Shown: positions 31,801-43,614, numbered from the stretch's first letter. The stretch: DNA of 64,000 nucleotides from Xestospongia muta (GCA_963693285.1 OY848918.1:21835484-21899483); one strand, 5' to 3'. Notes: generated by a model from the letters alone, not told the origin. Numbers and translations: made by a program.

Positions 31801-32090
31801 TTTTCCTTTAGCAGAACAAATACAAACTTTTTTCTGAAATGTAGTAATGATTCATTCATATTTGTAGTTTATGTATCATTTACAGAAATGATGCATTTTC
31901 AGCAATAAAATTAATAAAAAATCAGTGAAATATAAATGACATATAAATGGAAACATTACAGACAATGCTTAAACAATAGAAAATTGATGTAATACTATTC
32001 TGATATATGTGTACTTATTGTTATTATTTGGTATAAAAACACATTATATAAAACAATATACAATCTCATGTACACTTGACAATTCCTTAA

Positions 32091-32641
32091 CCCTATCACA
32101 GCTGATAGGGGCTGATTTGACCCTAAAGGATGAAGGGTCAATTCAGCCCTGTATATTAGTTTTTGTGTACAATATGCGGACTTTAAACGGAGATATTCAG
32201 ATAGAGCACATGTTCAGCTTTCGTAGTGTCTATTCGTCCGGCAGGAAATGTATACTTTGTTGTATAAAGGTTTAGAGGGTGGGGATCAGTTTAATACACA
32301 ACAATGTATACATTTCTTGCCGGACAAATAGACACTGCCTTCAGCTTTTCAATGGTGTATAATAGTAGTGTTAGTGTAGAAGTTTTTTTGATATGGCCAC
32401 TTGGAATTTCTCGTATGTATTCAATAAGTGAGGTCCTAAATCTTCTGGAGCAACAAGAAGAATTTGAAGATGAACTGTTTGAAAATCAAACACTACTAAT
32501 AATAATGGGGAATTTCCTTAGCTATTGAAATATATGTAATTTACCTATACCTATCTTCTACTGTTTAAAGAAAAAACGGGTTTATTTAAAGGCGAGACAA
32601 AAACGCAAATTTTTTGTTCCCGTAATTCGGCTGGCATAGGG
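32091..32641. mobile_element. 551-bp non-autonomous piggyBac-type element
   Basis: Flanked by TTAA on both sides (32087-32090 and 32642-32645) with ends CCCTATCACAGCTG and CGGCTGGCATAGGG, matching piggyBac habits (TTAA target, CCC... termini). Sister stefin spacers at about 29940 and 38865 have the uninterrupted site AATTCCTTAATATGTGAATC with one TTAA. That shows a clean insertion after the duplications. Inside is a second inverted repeat (32226-32263 with 32296-32336) and a short frame (~32380-32526) of unknown origin. Confidence 0.85.
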
Positions 32642-32947
32642 TTAATATTTGAATCAGAGAAACATGATATAGTAAAACTAATGACAGTATTATATATCTT
32701 GGTTTATTAGCCTTACATTCAATGTATAATTTGTAATTATATAATTACTGAACTGTTAAGAATCCTAATAGTTACACTAATATTCACAATAGGACCACAT
32801 TCTATCTGCTTCCTTGTTAACCCTAATTTGACCACTAATGTATGGCTTCTGTTCTAGTTAAGTACTGCAAGCAAATCTTGTTTTGACAGTTTAAAGGTTG
32901 TTTAAATCAATCTCTCTAATCTCTGAGCATCTCTTTAAGCTGACAAG

Positions 32948-33417
32948 ATGTGTAGTATTCATGCCACTAGCTCTGATGGATACAGTCCACAATGGCCTGT
33001 AGATGAAAATATGACAAAGATTGCAAATGATGTAAGCAATTGTATATTCTTATGTAATGTATATCTTTGTTTTAGATGAGGGGACGTATTGAGGCTCAAA
33101 TTGGAAAAAAATTTGACTATTACCAGCCACTTGTCTATCGTCGTGCACCTTATATGATACCCATACCTGGTGGTGGAGTAGGCCCTGTACTAACTGAATG
33201 TGATTATATTATTAAGGTAGACCCTATAATGTCATATCACTATCTTTAGTTTTGTATACAGGTTTCCACCAAACCTTACACTGAGTGCATTCATATTTCA
33301 GTTCATGATCAGTTAGTTGGTCCAAATACTGGGCAATCTTTGAATGCCTTTCAGCTCACTCTTCCACTGAATGCTGACCTGGAGCCAATCTTTTTGCCTG
33401 AGTTGTTCATCAAGTAA
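32948..33417 (+). CDS. stefin-like cystatin, subfamily B copy 2
   Basis: Exons 32948-33031, 33076-33216, 33262-33417; 126 residues. It has the usual MRGRIEAQIGKKFDYYQPLV core, loop PIPGGGVGP, LTECDYIIK, and a third exon with VHDQLVGPNTGQSLNAFQL, one residue longer than in copy B1. A TAG inside the 45-bp second intron means intron retention would truncate the protein here, unlike in B1 and B3. Confidence 0.78.
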
Positions 33418-34091
33418 CTTTCCTTTAGTAGGATTGAGACATCAAAATATTAATTCTTTTGATAATAGGCCTTTTAATTTTTGTAGTATGTAGTGTATGA
33501 AATGCAATTATAAAAAATAAATTGATTATTAATATTCAATTTATACTAAAGGTTGTAATATGAAATACATATCATGTACAAATACATAGCCTCACTATAT
33601 TATATACTCTCTGAATCATATGGAGACCAATGGAACAGTCCTACCTTTAAGAATAATGATCCAGTGGGACAGTCTGAATCTCAAGCCACATGCTTTAACA
33701 CTTGATTGTGAGTGTAGGACTAGGTATGAAAGTATGCTGATCTCGTACTGTCCTACTGGGCTTCCATAGAAACATGTCTCAGTATGAACTAATGGGTTTG
33801 ACAAACACACCACAAGTGTTAGAACAGGTTTTAGATATAACAATATGTGACATAATGTCTTCCTTAAGGTTTGTATGGTATAGAGACTATAGTGATGACA
33901 TACAGTAATTCCGTGGACAATGGCACACAGGAACTAAGCCAATGATCATAATCAATAAATTATCTCACATTTTAAATTATAAGTTCACATTTTTTAATGA
34001 GTTATGGTAAAGGAACAGTACTCATTGAGTTTGATTAAGGGTGTGGTCTTGTTGTGTAATAAATATAGACCCATCTCCTTTACTTTCATCT

Positions 34092-34305
34092 AAAACAGTG
34101 GGTGGAGCTAACCTTTCAATAGGTTGAGATACGAGTGATGTTGAACCAGTACTAGAAATATACATTTACAATGTAGTCAATAATATACTATTATCAAAAA
34201 AGTTCATGCTTCAGTCCTACTATTAACTATATTGTATATTTCTAGTAATGATTCAACATCACTTTGATCTTAACCTATTGAAAGGTTAACTCCACCCACT
34301 GTTTT
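34092..34305. repeat. ~72-bp-arm inverted repeat
   Basis: The left arm 34092-34163 (AAAACAGTGGGTGGAGCTAA to TAGAAATATAC) is matched in reverse orientation by 34234-34305, with few mismatches and a ~70-bp spacer. The arm sequence also occurs singly at about 35635, 40655 and 43270, so one spacer block has been duplicated as an inversion. Confidence 0.85.
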
Positions 34306-34654
34306 ATATAGAACTGAAGCATCAAAATATGAACTCTTTTGATAATAGACCTTTCAATTTTTGTAGTATGTAGTGTATAAAATGCAATTATAAAAAATAA
34401 AAATTGATCATTAGTGTTCAATTTATACTAAAGGTTGTAATATGAAATACATATCATGTATAATGTATTTTATCTTATCTTGTTGATATATGTAGTTGTT
34501 AATAGAATGGACTCGTCTCTTCCACCTGACCTAAACCATTAGTCATCATGATTTAAAGAAACATTACACACACATGTCAATATAACATACAGTAGTAGTA
34601 TTATCATCATAGTGTGATATAAAAGTATGTCTTACCTATGAACACTGAAATCCA

Positions 34655-34805
34655 ACAGTTGACAAGCAAGCCTTCTATTAATGCTCACACTGTGACATAT
34701 CCAGTTATTTAAACAACTACTTTGTGGCTTACAATAAGTGGATTACTATTTATGTTAAATACATTTCTATTACAAACAAAATTGTCCAGTGAGTAATTGA
34801 ATTAA
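34655..34805. repeat. dispersed repeat shared with the RNASEK intron
   Basis: From TCACACTGTGA through TTTGTGGCTTACAATAA and AACAAAATTGTC to GAGTAATTGAATTAA this matches 47352-47478. Just upstream, CAACAGTTGACAAGCAAGCC resembles the start of BBOF1 exon 6 near 44213 (CAACAATTGACGAGCAAGCC). Confidence 0.7.
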
Positions 34806-36674
34806 CTCACTACAACAGTAGTACCACATTCCTAATCTTTCCGTCTAAAGATCAATAACAGCTATATTCATGTACTTTCTCTCGTGTACAGCTTCCATAA
34901 CCACACTATAAAAGAGAAGTAACTTTGAAGTTACACTTCACTTTAAAGTGGTACCACATTCCTAACTTTTCCGTCTAAAGATTGATAACAATTATATTCA
35001 TGTAGCTTCTCTCACGTATGCCTTCCATCACTAGGTGTTGTCAGTGGCTAAGTTATAAACATGCATCATTCACATGATAACATTATACTCTTTATGTAGG
35101 TCCAGCTGGGACACCTGGTACCCATAGCCTCACTATATTCTATACTCTCTGAATCATAATTATGGAAACCAGTGGAACAGTTCAACCTTTGGGTATGATC
35201 CAGTGGGACAGTCTGAATCTCAAGTCACATACTTTAACATTTGATATTGGTGTAGGCTAGAGATCGGTATTAAAGTATGGTAATCTCAGACTGTCCCACT
35301 GGGGTTCCATAGAAACATGTCCCAGTATGAGCTAATAGAGTTGACAAACACGCCACAAGTGTTAGAACAGGTTTTAGATATAACAATGTATGACATAATG
35401 TCTTCCTTAAGGTTTGTATGGTATAGAGACTATTGTGATGACATACAGTAATTCCGTGGACAATGGCACACAGAAACTGAGCCAATGATCGTAATCAATA
35501 AATTATTTCACATTTTAAATTATAATTTCACATTTTTTAACGAATTATGGTAAAGGAACAATACTCATTGAGTTTGATTAAGGGTGGGTCTTGTTGTGTA
35601 ATAAATATAGACCCATCTCCTTCCCTTTCATCTAAAACAGTGGGTGGAGCTAACCTTTCAATAGGTAGAGATACAAGTGATGTTGAACCAGTACTAGAAA
35701 TAAACAGTATAGTTAATAGTAGGACTGAAGCATCAAAATATGAACTCTTTTGACAATAGGGCTTTCAATTTTGTATATGTAGTGTATGAAATGCAATTAT
35801 AAAAATAAATTGATCATTAGTGTTCAATTTATACTAAAGGTTGTAATATGAAATACATATCATGTATAATGTATTTTATCTTATCTTGTTGATACATGTA
35901 GTTGTTAATAGAATGAACTTGTCTCTTCCACCTGACCTAAACCATTAGTCATCATGATTTAATGAAACATTACACACACATGTCAATATAACATACAGTA
36001 GTAGTAATATCATCATAGTGTGATATAAAAGTATGTCTTACCCATGAACACCAAACTAATAAAGTGATTATTAACCAGAGTGGATTCATTGGATTTAATC
36101 ATCACTAGGTGTTGTCAGTGGCTAAGGTATGAACATGCATCATGCACCAGATAACATTATACTCTTTAAGTAGGTCCAGCTGGGGGCCCTGGTACCCACA
36201 GCCTCACTATATTCTATACTCTCTGAATCATATGAATACCAGTGGAACAGTCCAACCTTTGGGAATGATCCAGTGGGACAGTCTGAATCTCAGTCCACAT
36301 TCTTTAATGCTTAGTTGTGAGTATAGGGATCAGTATTAAAGTATGCTGATCTCAGACTATCCCATTGGGCTTCCATAGAAACATGTCCCAGTATGAGCTA
36401 ATGGGTTTGACAAATACACCACAAGTGTTAGAACAGGTTCTAGATATAACAATGTTTGACATTGTTATATCTATTCTGTAGAATCATGTCCTAACATGAG
36501 CTAATGGAGCTGACAAACATCCCACACACATTAGAATAGGTTCTAGATATAACTAGATTATATAAATTACATAAAGTGTACTTCTCCTAACATTTTACAA
36601 TAATATAGGCACTATTTATTAATACGTATGTGATACATACAACCTGTACTTCCATTTTGTAGTTGGAAAGAAAC

Positions 36675-36796
36675 TTTAAAGTTACACTTCACTTAACAGT
36701 GGTACCACATTTCTAACCTTTCCGGTTAAATATTAATAACAGTTATATTCATGTAGCTTCTCTCGTGTATGGCTTCCATCACTATACTATAAAAGG
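36675..36796 (+). promoter_or_regulatory. TATA-box promoter of stefin copy A3
   Basis: TATAAAAGG at 36788-36796 is 85 bp before the start codon. The upstream block matches that of A1, but the palindrome is altered (CACTTAACAGTGG). Confidence 0.72.
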
Positions 36797-36872
36797 ACAA
36801 GATTAAACCAGTTCTATGCAGACACTAAATTTTATTTTTGACTGTCTTAAGTATCTATTTTGAGGAGATATC

Positions 36873-37347
36873 ATGTGTACTAGGAATGCTGCTGATGGAT
36901 ACAGTCCACAGTATCCTGCTGATGACCCTATCATTAAGATTGCTAATAATGTGTGTGATATAACATTATAAATACTTATGTATAATTTATTCTGTTCTTT
37001 TAGATGAGGGGACGAATTGAAGCCCAAATTGGAAGGAAGTTTGACTATTATCAACCTTTAGTCTATCGTGTTGCACCTTACTTGACACCCACACGTGGCA
37101 GTGGTGGACCAGGCCCTGCACTAACTGAACGTGATATTGTTATTAAAGTAAGCCCCTATAATAATGTCATGTTATCATCTCTTCATTGGTATAGGTTGCT
37201 ACTAAGCCTCATTCCGAGACTATTCATATTTCTGTTCATGAAATATTAATTGGTCAACCTAGTCAGGCATTGAATGCCTTTCAGCTCACTCTTCCAATAA
37301 ATGCTGCCCTGGAGCCAATCTTTATGCCTGATTTTTTTGTCAAGTAA
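36873..37347 (+). CDS. stefin-like cystatin, subfamily A copy 3
   Basis: Exons 36873-36950, 37004-37147, 37195-37347; 124 residues, starting MCTRNAADGYSPQYPADD. Loop TRGSGGPGPALTERD, strand IVIKV, then IHISVHEILIGQPSQALNAF. It ends MPDFFVK where most copies have LPELFVK. Same exon layout and the same lack of QxVxG as its neighbours. Confidence 0.78.
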
Positions 37348-38245
37348 CTTTTCTTTAGTAGGACTGAAGCATCAAAATATGAACTCTTTTGATAATAGGC
37401 CTTTTAATTTTTGTAATATGTAGTGTATGAAATACAATTATAAAAATATATTAATCATTAGTGATCAATGTATACTAAAAGTTGTAATATGAAATACATA
37501 TCATGTATAATACATTTTATCTTATCTTGTTGATATATATAGTTGTTAATAGAATGGACTCGTCTCTTCCAGCTGACCTAAACTATTAGTCATGATGATC
37601 TGATAACATTATACTCTTTAAGCAGGTACAGCTGGGGCAACAGGTTCCCACAACCTCACTATATTATATACTCTCTGAATCATATGGATACCAGTGAAAC
37701 AGTCCAACCTTTGGGAATGATCCAGTGGGACAGTCTGAATCTCAGGCTACATGCTTTAACACTTGATTGTGAGTATAGGGATCAGTATTAAAGTATGCTG
37801 ATCTCGGACTGTCCTATTGGGCTTCCATAGAAACATGTCTCAGTATGAGCTAATGGATTTGACAAACACACCACAAGTGTTAGAACAGGTTCTAGATATA
37901 TTAATGTGTGAAATTGTTATATCTATTCTGTAGAATCATGTCCGAACATGAGCTAATGGAGCTGACAAACATCCCACACACATTAGAATAGGTTCTAGAT
38001 ATAACTATGTTATATAAATTACATAAAGTGTACTTCTCCTAAGATTTTACAATAATATAGGCACTATTTATTAATACATATGTAATACATACAACCTGTA
38101 CTTCTATTTTGTAGTTGGAAAGAAACTTTGAAATTAGACTTCACTTAAAAGTGGTACCACATTTCTAACCTTTCCGGCTAATTGCTAATAATGTGTGTAA
38201 TATAACATTATAAATATTTATGTATAATTTATTATGTTCTTTAAG
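37348..38245. repeat. stefin 3' UTR and spacer repeat
   Basis: 3' UTR-like sequence, one spacer-repeat copy (about 37600-38000, with CCAGTGGGACAGTCTGAATC) and the upstream half of a subfamily A promoter. It has a deletion: TTTCCGGCTAA runs straight into the end of exon 1 (TTGCTAATAAT), so the TATA box and most of exon 1 are gone. Confidence 0.65.
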
Positions 38246-38590
38246 ATGAGGGGATGAATTGAAGCCCAAATTGGAAAGAGGTTTGACTATTACCAACCTC
38301 TTGTCTATCGAGTTTCACTTTACTTGACACCCACAACTGGCAGTGGTGGACCAGGCCCTGCACTAACTGAACGTGATCTTTATTAAAGTAAGCCCCTATA
38401 ATAAGGTTATGTTATTATCTCTTCATTGGTACAGGTTGCTACTAAGCCTCATTCTGAGACTATTCATATTTCTGTTCATGAAATATTAATTGCTCCAAAA
38501 AGTCAGGCATTGAATGCCTTTTAGCTCATTCTTCCGATAAATGCTGACCTGGAGCCAATTTTCTTGCCTGAACTGTTTATCAAACAAATT
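38246..38590 (+). pseudogene. stefin-like pseudogene, subfamily A (psi-A4)
   Basis: Exon 2 has a nonsense codon at its fourth position (ATG AGG GGA TGA), a 3-bp shortfall that destroys the IIK strand and donor context, and exon 3 has GCCTTTTAG (stop) where copies read AFQ. The normal stop is also changed (ATCAAACAAATT). Exon 1 and the TATA box are deleted. Several independent lesions make it a clear pseudogene. Confidence 0.9.
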
Positions 38591-39170
38591 TCTTTTAGCA
38601 AAACAAATGCAAACTTTTTTCTGAAATTTAGTAATGATTCATTCATATTTGTAGTTTATGTGTCATTTAGAGAAATAATGCAATTTCAGCAATAAAATTA
38701 ATAAAAAATCAGTGAAATATAAATAACATATAAATGGAAACATTACAGACAATGCTTACACAATAGAAAATTGATGTAATACTATTCTGATATATGTGTA
38801 CTTATTGTTATTATTTGGTATAAAAACATAAAACAATCTACAATCTCATGTACACTTGACAATTCCTTAATATGTGAATCAGAGAAACATGATATGGTAA
38901 AAACTAATGACAGTATTATATATCTTGGTTCATTTGCCTTAAATTCAATGTATAATTTGTAATTATATAATTACTGAACTGTTAAGAATCCTAATAGTTA
39001 TACTAATATTCATAATAGGTCACACCCATCTGCTTCCTTCTTATTAACCCTAATCTGACCCTAAATGTATGGCTTCTAGTCAAGTACTGCAAGCAAATCT
39101 TGTTATTTTGACAGTTTGAAGGTTAATTAAATCAATCTCTAATCTCTGAGTATCTCCTTAAGTTGACAAG

Positions 39171-39641
39171 ATGTGTACTATTCATGCCACTAACTCTGAT
39201 GGATACAGTCCACAATGGCCTGTAGATGAAAATATCACAAAGATTGCAAATGATGTAAGCAATCGTATATTCTTATGTAATGTATATCTTTTATTTTAGA
39301 TGAGGGGACAAATTGAAACTCAAATTGGAAAAAAATTTGACTATTACCAGCCACTTGTCTATCGTCGTGCACCTTATACGGCACCCATACCTGGTGGTGG
39401 ACCCGGTCCCCAATTAATTGAATGTGATTATATTATTAAGGTAGACCCTATAATGTCATATCACTATCTCTGGTTTTGTATACAGGTTTCCACCAAGCCT
39501 TACACTGAGTGCATTCATATATCGGTTCATTATAATGTAGTTGCTCAAAATAGTGGGCAATCTTTGAATGCCTTTCAGCTCACTCTTCCACTGAATGCTG
39601 ACCTGGAGCCAATCTTTTTGCCTGAGTTGTTTGTCAAGTAA
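39171..39641 (+). CDS. stefin-like cystatin, subfamily B copy 3
   Basis: Exons 39171-39254, 39300-39440, 39486-39641; 126 residues. It begins MCTIHATNSDGYSPQWPVDE. Distinct in MRGQIETQIG, loop PIPGGGPGPQLIECD and the third-exon stretch VHYNVVAQNSGQSLNAF. The 45-bp second intron is open in frame. Confidence 0.78.
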
Positions 39642-41680
39642 CTTTCCTTTAGTAGGACTGAGGCATCAACATATGAACTCTTTTGATAATAAGCCTTTTA
39701 ATTTTTGTAGTATGTAGTGTATGAAATGCAATTATAAAAAATAATTGATTATTAATATTCAATTTATACTAAAGGTTGTAATATGAAATACATATCATGT
39801 ACAATGTATTTTATCTTATCTTGTTGATACATGTAGTTGTCAGTAGAGTGGACTGTCTCTTCCAGCTGACCTAAACCATTAGTCATCATGATTTAAAGAA
39901 ACATTACACACACATGTCAATATAACATACAGTAGTAATATTATCATCATAGTGTGATATAAAAGTATGTCTTACCTATGAACACTGAAATCATAAAGTG
40001 ATTATTAACCAGAGTGGATTCATTGGATTTAATTATTACTAGGTGTTGTCAATGGCTAAGGTATTAACATATACCTGGTAACATTATACTTTTTAAGACG
40101 TTACAGCTGGGACCCTGGACTCCCACAGCCTCACTATATTCTTTATTCTCTGAGTTCTATGGAGCCTAATGGAACAGTCCAACCTTTGGCTATGATCCAG
40201 TGGGACAGTCTGAATCTCAAGTCACATACTTTAACATTGAATATGGGTGTAGGGATCAGTATTAAAGTATGGTAATCTCAGACTGTCCCACTGGGGTTCC
40301 ATAGAAACATGTCCCAGTATGAGGTAATAGAAAAATGTCCCAGTATGAGCTAATGGAGTTGACAAACACACCACAAGTGTTAGAACAGGTTCTAGATATA
40401 ACAATATGTGACATAATGTCTTCCTTAAGGTTTGTATGATATAGAGACTATTGTGATGACATACAGTAATTCCGTCAACAATGGCACACAGAAACTGAGC
40501 CAACGATCGTAATCAATAAATTATTTTACATTTTAAATTATAATTTCACATTTTTTAACGAATTATGGTAAAGGAACAGTACTCATTGAGTTTGATTAAG
40601 GGTGTGGTCTTGTTGTGTAATAAATATAGACCCATCTCCTTTCCTTTCATCTAAAACAGTGGGTGGAGCTAACCTTTCAATAGGTTGAGATACCAGTGAT
40701 GTTGAACCAGTACTAGAAATGAACAGTATAGTTAATAGTAGGACTGAAGCATCAAAATATGAACTCTTTTCGATTTGATAATAGACGTTTCAATTTTTGT
40801 AGTATGTAGTGTATGAAATGCAATTATAAAAAATAAATTGATTATTATTATTCAATTTATACTAAAGGTTGTAATATGAAATACATATCATGTACAATGT
40901 ATTTTATCTTATCTTGCTGATACATGTAGTTGTCAGTAGAGTGGACTTGTCTCTTCCACCTGACCTAAACTACTAGTCATCATGATTTAAAGAAACATTA
41001 CACACACATGTCAATATAACATACAGTAGTAGTATTATCATCATAGTGTGATATAAAAGTACACCAAACTCAAAGTGATTATTAACCAGAGTGGATTCAT
41101 TGGGTTTAATTATCACTAGGTGTTGTCTGTGGCTAAGGTATTAACATACATCATGCACCAGGTAACATGTACTCTTTAAGTAAGTCCAGCTGGGACCCTG
41201 AACTTCATTATATTCTATACTCTCTGAATCATATGGAGACCGGAACAACAGTCCAACCTTTATAATGATCCAGTGGGACAGTCTGAATCTCAGGCTACAT
41301 GCTTTAATGCTTAGTTGTGAGTGTAGGGATCAGTATTAAAGTATGCTAATCTCAGACTGTCCCATTGGCCTTCCATAGAAACATGTCCCAGTATGAGCTA
41401 ATGGGTTTGACAAACACACCACAAGTGTTAGAACAGGTTCTAGATATAACAATGTTTGACATTGTTATATCTATTCTGTAGAATCATGTCCGAACATGAG
41501 CTAATGGAGCTGACAAACGTACCACACACATTAGAATAGGTTCTAGATATATCTATATTATATAAATTACATAAAGTATACTTGTCTTAAGATTTTACAA
41601 TAATATAGGCACTATTTATTAATACATATGTGATACATACAACCTGTACTTCCATTTTGTAGTTGGAAAGAAACTTTGAA
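39642..41680. repeat. stefin 3' UTR and spacer-repeat block
   Basis: Contains the B3 3' UTR, spacer-repeat copies at about 40060-40500 and 41100-41550, and the block GGGTGGAGCTAACCTTTC at about 40660. The phrase beginning ATGTCCCAGTATGAGCTAAT and its relative ATGTCCGAACATGAGCTAAT occur in tandem near 41380 and 41487. No intact gene. Confidence 0.65.
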
Positions 41681-41800
41681 GTTACACTTCACTTTAAAGT
41701 GGTACCACATTTCTAACCTTTCCGGCTAAATATTAATAACAGTTATTTATATTCATGTAGCTTCTCTCATGTATGGCTTCCATCACTATACTATAAAAGG
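41681..41800 (+). promoter_or_regulatory. TATA-box promoter of stefin copy A5
   Basis: Palindrome CACTTTAAAGTG at about 41697, GGTACCACATT, and TATAAAAGG at 41792-41800, again 85 bp before the start codon. Confidence 0.75.
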
Positions 41801-41876
41801 ACAAGACTAAACCAGTTCTATTCAGACACTGAATTTTATTTTTGACTGTCTTAAGTATTTATTTTGAGGAGATATC

Positions 41877-42350
41877 ATGTGTACTAGGAATGCTGCTGAT
41901 GGATACAGTCCACAGTATCCTGCTGATGACCCTATCATTAAGATTGCTAATAATGTGTGTGATATAACATTATAAATACTTATGTATAATTTATTCTGTT
42001 CTTTAGATGAGGGGACGAATTGAAGCCCAAATTGGAAGGAGGTTTGACTATTATCAACCTCTAGTCTATCGTGTTGCACCTTACTTGACACCCACACCTG
42101 GAGGTGGTGGACCAGGCCCTGCACTAACTGAACGTGATATTGTTATTAAAGTAAGCCCCTATAATAATGTTATGTTATTATCTCTTCATTGGTATAGGTT
42201 GCTACTAAGCCTCATTCTGAGACTATTCATGTTTCTGTTCATGAAGTATTAACTGGTCAAAAAAGTCAGGCATTGAATGCCTTTCAGCTCACTCTTCCGA
42301 TAAATGCTGACCTGGAGCCAATCTTTTTGCCTGAGTTGTTTGTCAAGTAA
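41877..42350 (+). CDS. stefin-like cystatin, subfamily A copy 5
   Basis: Exons 41877-41954, 42007-42150, 42198-42350; 124 residues. It is nearly the same protein as copy A3 but has GRRFDYY, loop TPGGGGPGPALTERD, IHVSVHEVLTGQKSQAL, and ends LPELFVK. The 3' half and 3' UTR are closer to subfamily B, so gene conversion or unequal crossing over between subfamilies is likely (inference). Confidence 0.78.
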
Positions 42351-43614
42351 CTTTCCTTTAGTAGGACTGAAGCATCAAAATATGAACTCTTTTGATAATA
42401 GGCCTTTTAATTTTTGTAGTATGTAGTGTATGAAATGCAATTATAAAAATAATTTGATCATTATTCAATTTATACTAAAGGTTGTAATGAAATACATATC
42501 ATGTTCAAATACATTTTATCTTATCTTGCTGATACATGTAGTTGTCAGTAGAGTGGACTTGTCTTTTCCACCTGACCCAAACTACTACTCATCATGATTT
42601 ACAGAAACATTACACACACATGTTAATATACACCAAACTTATAAAGTGATTATTAACCAGAGTGGATTCATTGGGTTTAATCATCACTAGGTGTTGTCAG
42701 TGGCTAAGGTATGAACATGCATCATGCACCAGATAACATTATACTCTTTAAGTAGGTCCAGCTGGGGCCCCTGGTACCCACAGCCTCACTATATTCCATA
42801 CTCTCTGAATCATATGGATACCAGTGGAACATTCCAACCTTTGGGAATGATCCAGTGGGACAGTCTGAATCTCAGGCTACATGCTTTAACACTTGATTTT
42901 GGGTGTAGGGATCAGTATTAAAGTATGTTGATCTCAGACTGTCCTACTAGGCTTCCATAGAAACATGTCCCAGTATAAGCTCATGGATTTGACAAACACG
43001 CCACAAGTGTTAGAACAGATTCTAGATATAACAATGTCATCCTTAAGGTTTGTATGGTATAGAGACTATTGTGATGACATACAGTAATTCCGTGAACAAT
43101 GGCACACAGAAACTGAGCCAATGATTGTAATCAATAAATTATTTTACATTTTAAATTATAATTTCATATTTTTAATGAATTATGTTACAGGAACAGTACT
43201 CATTGAAGATAGATTAAGGGTGTGGTCTTGTTGTGTAATAAATATAGACCCATCTCTTTTCCTTTCATCTAAAACAGTGGGTGGAGCTAATCTTTCAATA
43301 GGTTGAGATACCAATGATGTTGAACCAGTACTAGAAATAAACAGTATAGTTAATAGCAGTAAATTTACACTATTTAATTAACATTAACGGTAACAAATAT
43401 TCAGAAGCCATTTTAAACATTTGCCACTATAATGAGTGTCACGTTAGAAGTCAGTGGCTCTACACTATTTGCATTCTTCTGCTATATAGCTAACTCTTTC
43501 CTCAAAGAATTTTGAGGGAGAATCTAACAATGCATTAATAACCTTGTCACCTAAATGATAATGGTTGCCAAGCGACAACCTGTCTAATACTAAGATTTAT
43601 TGTTTTTGGTGTAC
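42351..43614. repeat. last stefin spacer block, then unique intergenic DNA
   Basis: 3' UTR-like sequence, one spacer repeat (about 42660-43120) and the block around 43270 mark the end of the array at about 43360. From there to 43614 the sequence is not repeated elsewhere in the window and holds no clear gene, though a short terminal exon of BBOF1 could lie here. Confidence 0.6.

Larger units (their letters stand above)
33590..36680. repeat. gene-free part of the stefin array: duplicated spacers and orphan promoters
   Basis: Over 3 kb without a stefin gene. It consists of spacer-repeat copies (about 33590, 35090, 36115), blocks with GGGTGGAGCTAACCTTTC (34105, 35640), stefin 3' UTR-like segments (34310, 35715) and orphan subfamily A promoter pieces (about 34825-34915 with CTATAAAAG, and 34921-35030). 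The promoters are not followed by an exon 1, so gene bodies seem to have been deleted here. Confidence 0.65.

Noticed and set aside
32009..32528. Two ~80-residue frames in the stefin array
   Set aside because: They lie in and across the piggyBac-type element and its flank; no family match and no conserved copy in sister repeats.
35270..35485. 71-residue minus-strand frame MAQFLCAIVHGITVCHHN, repeated at 40231
   Set aside because: It recurs only because the spacer repeats recur; other copies break the frame and there is no start or splice context.
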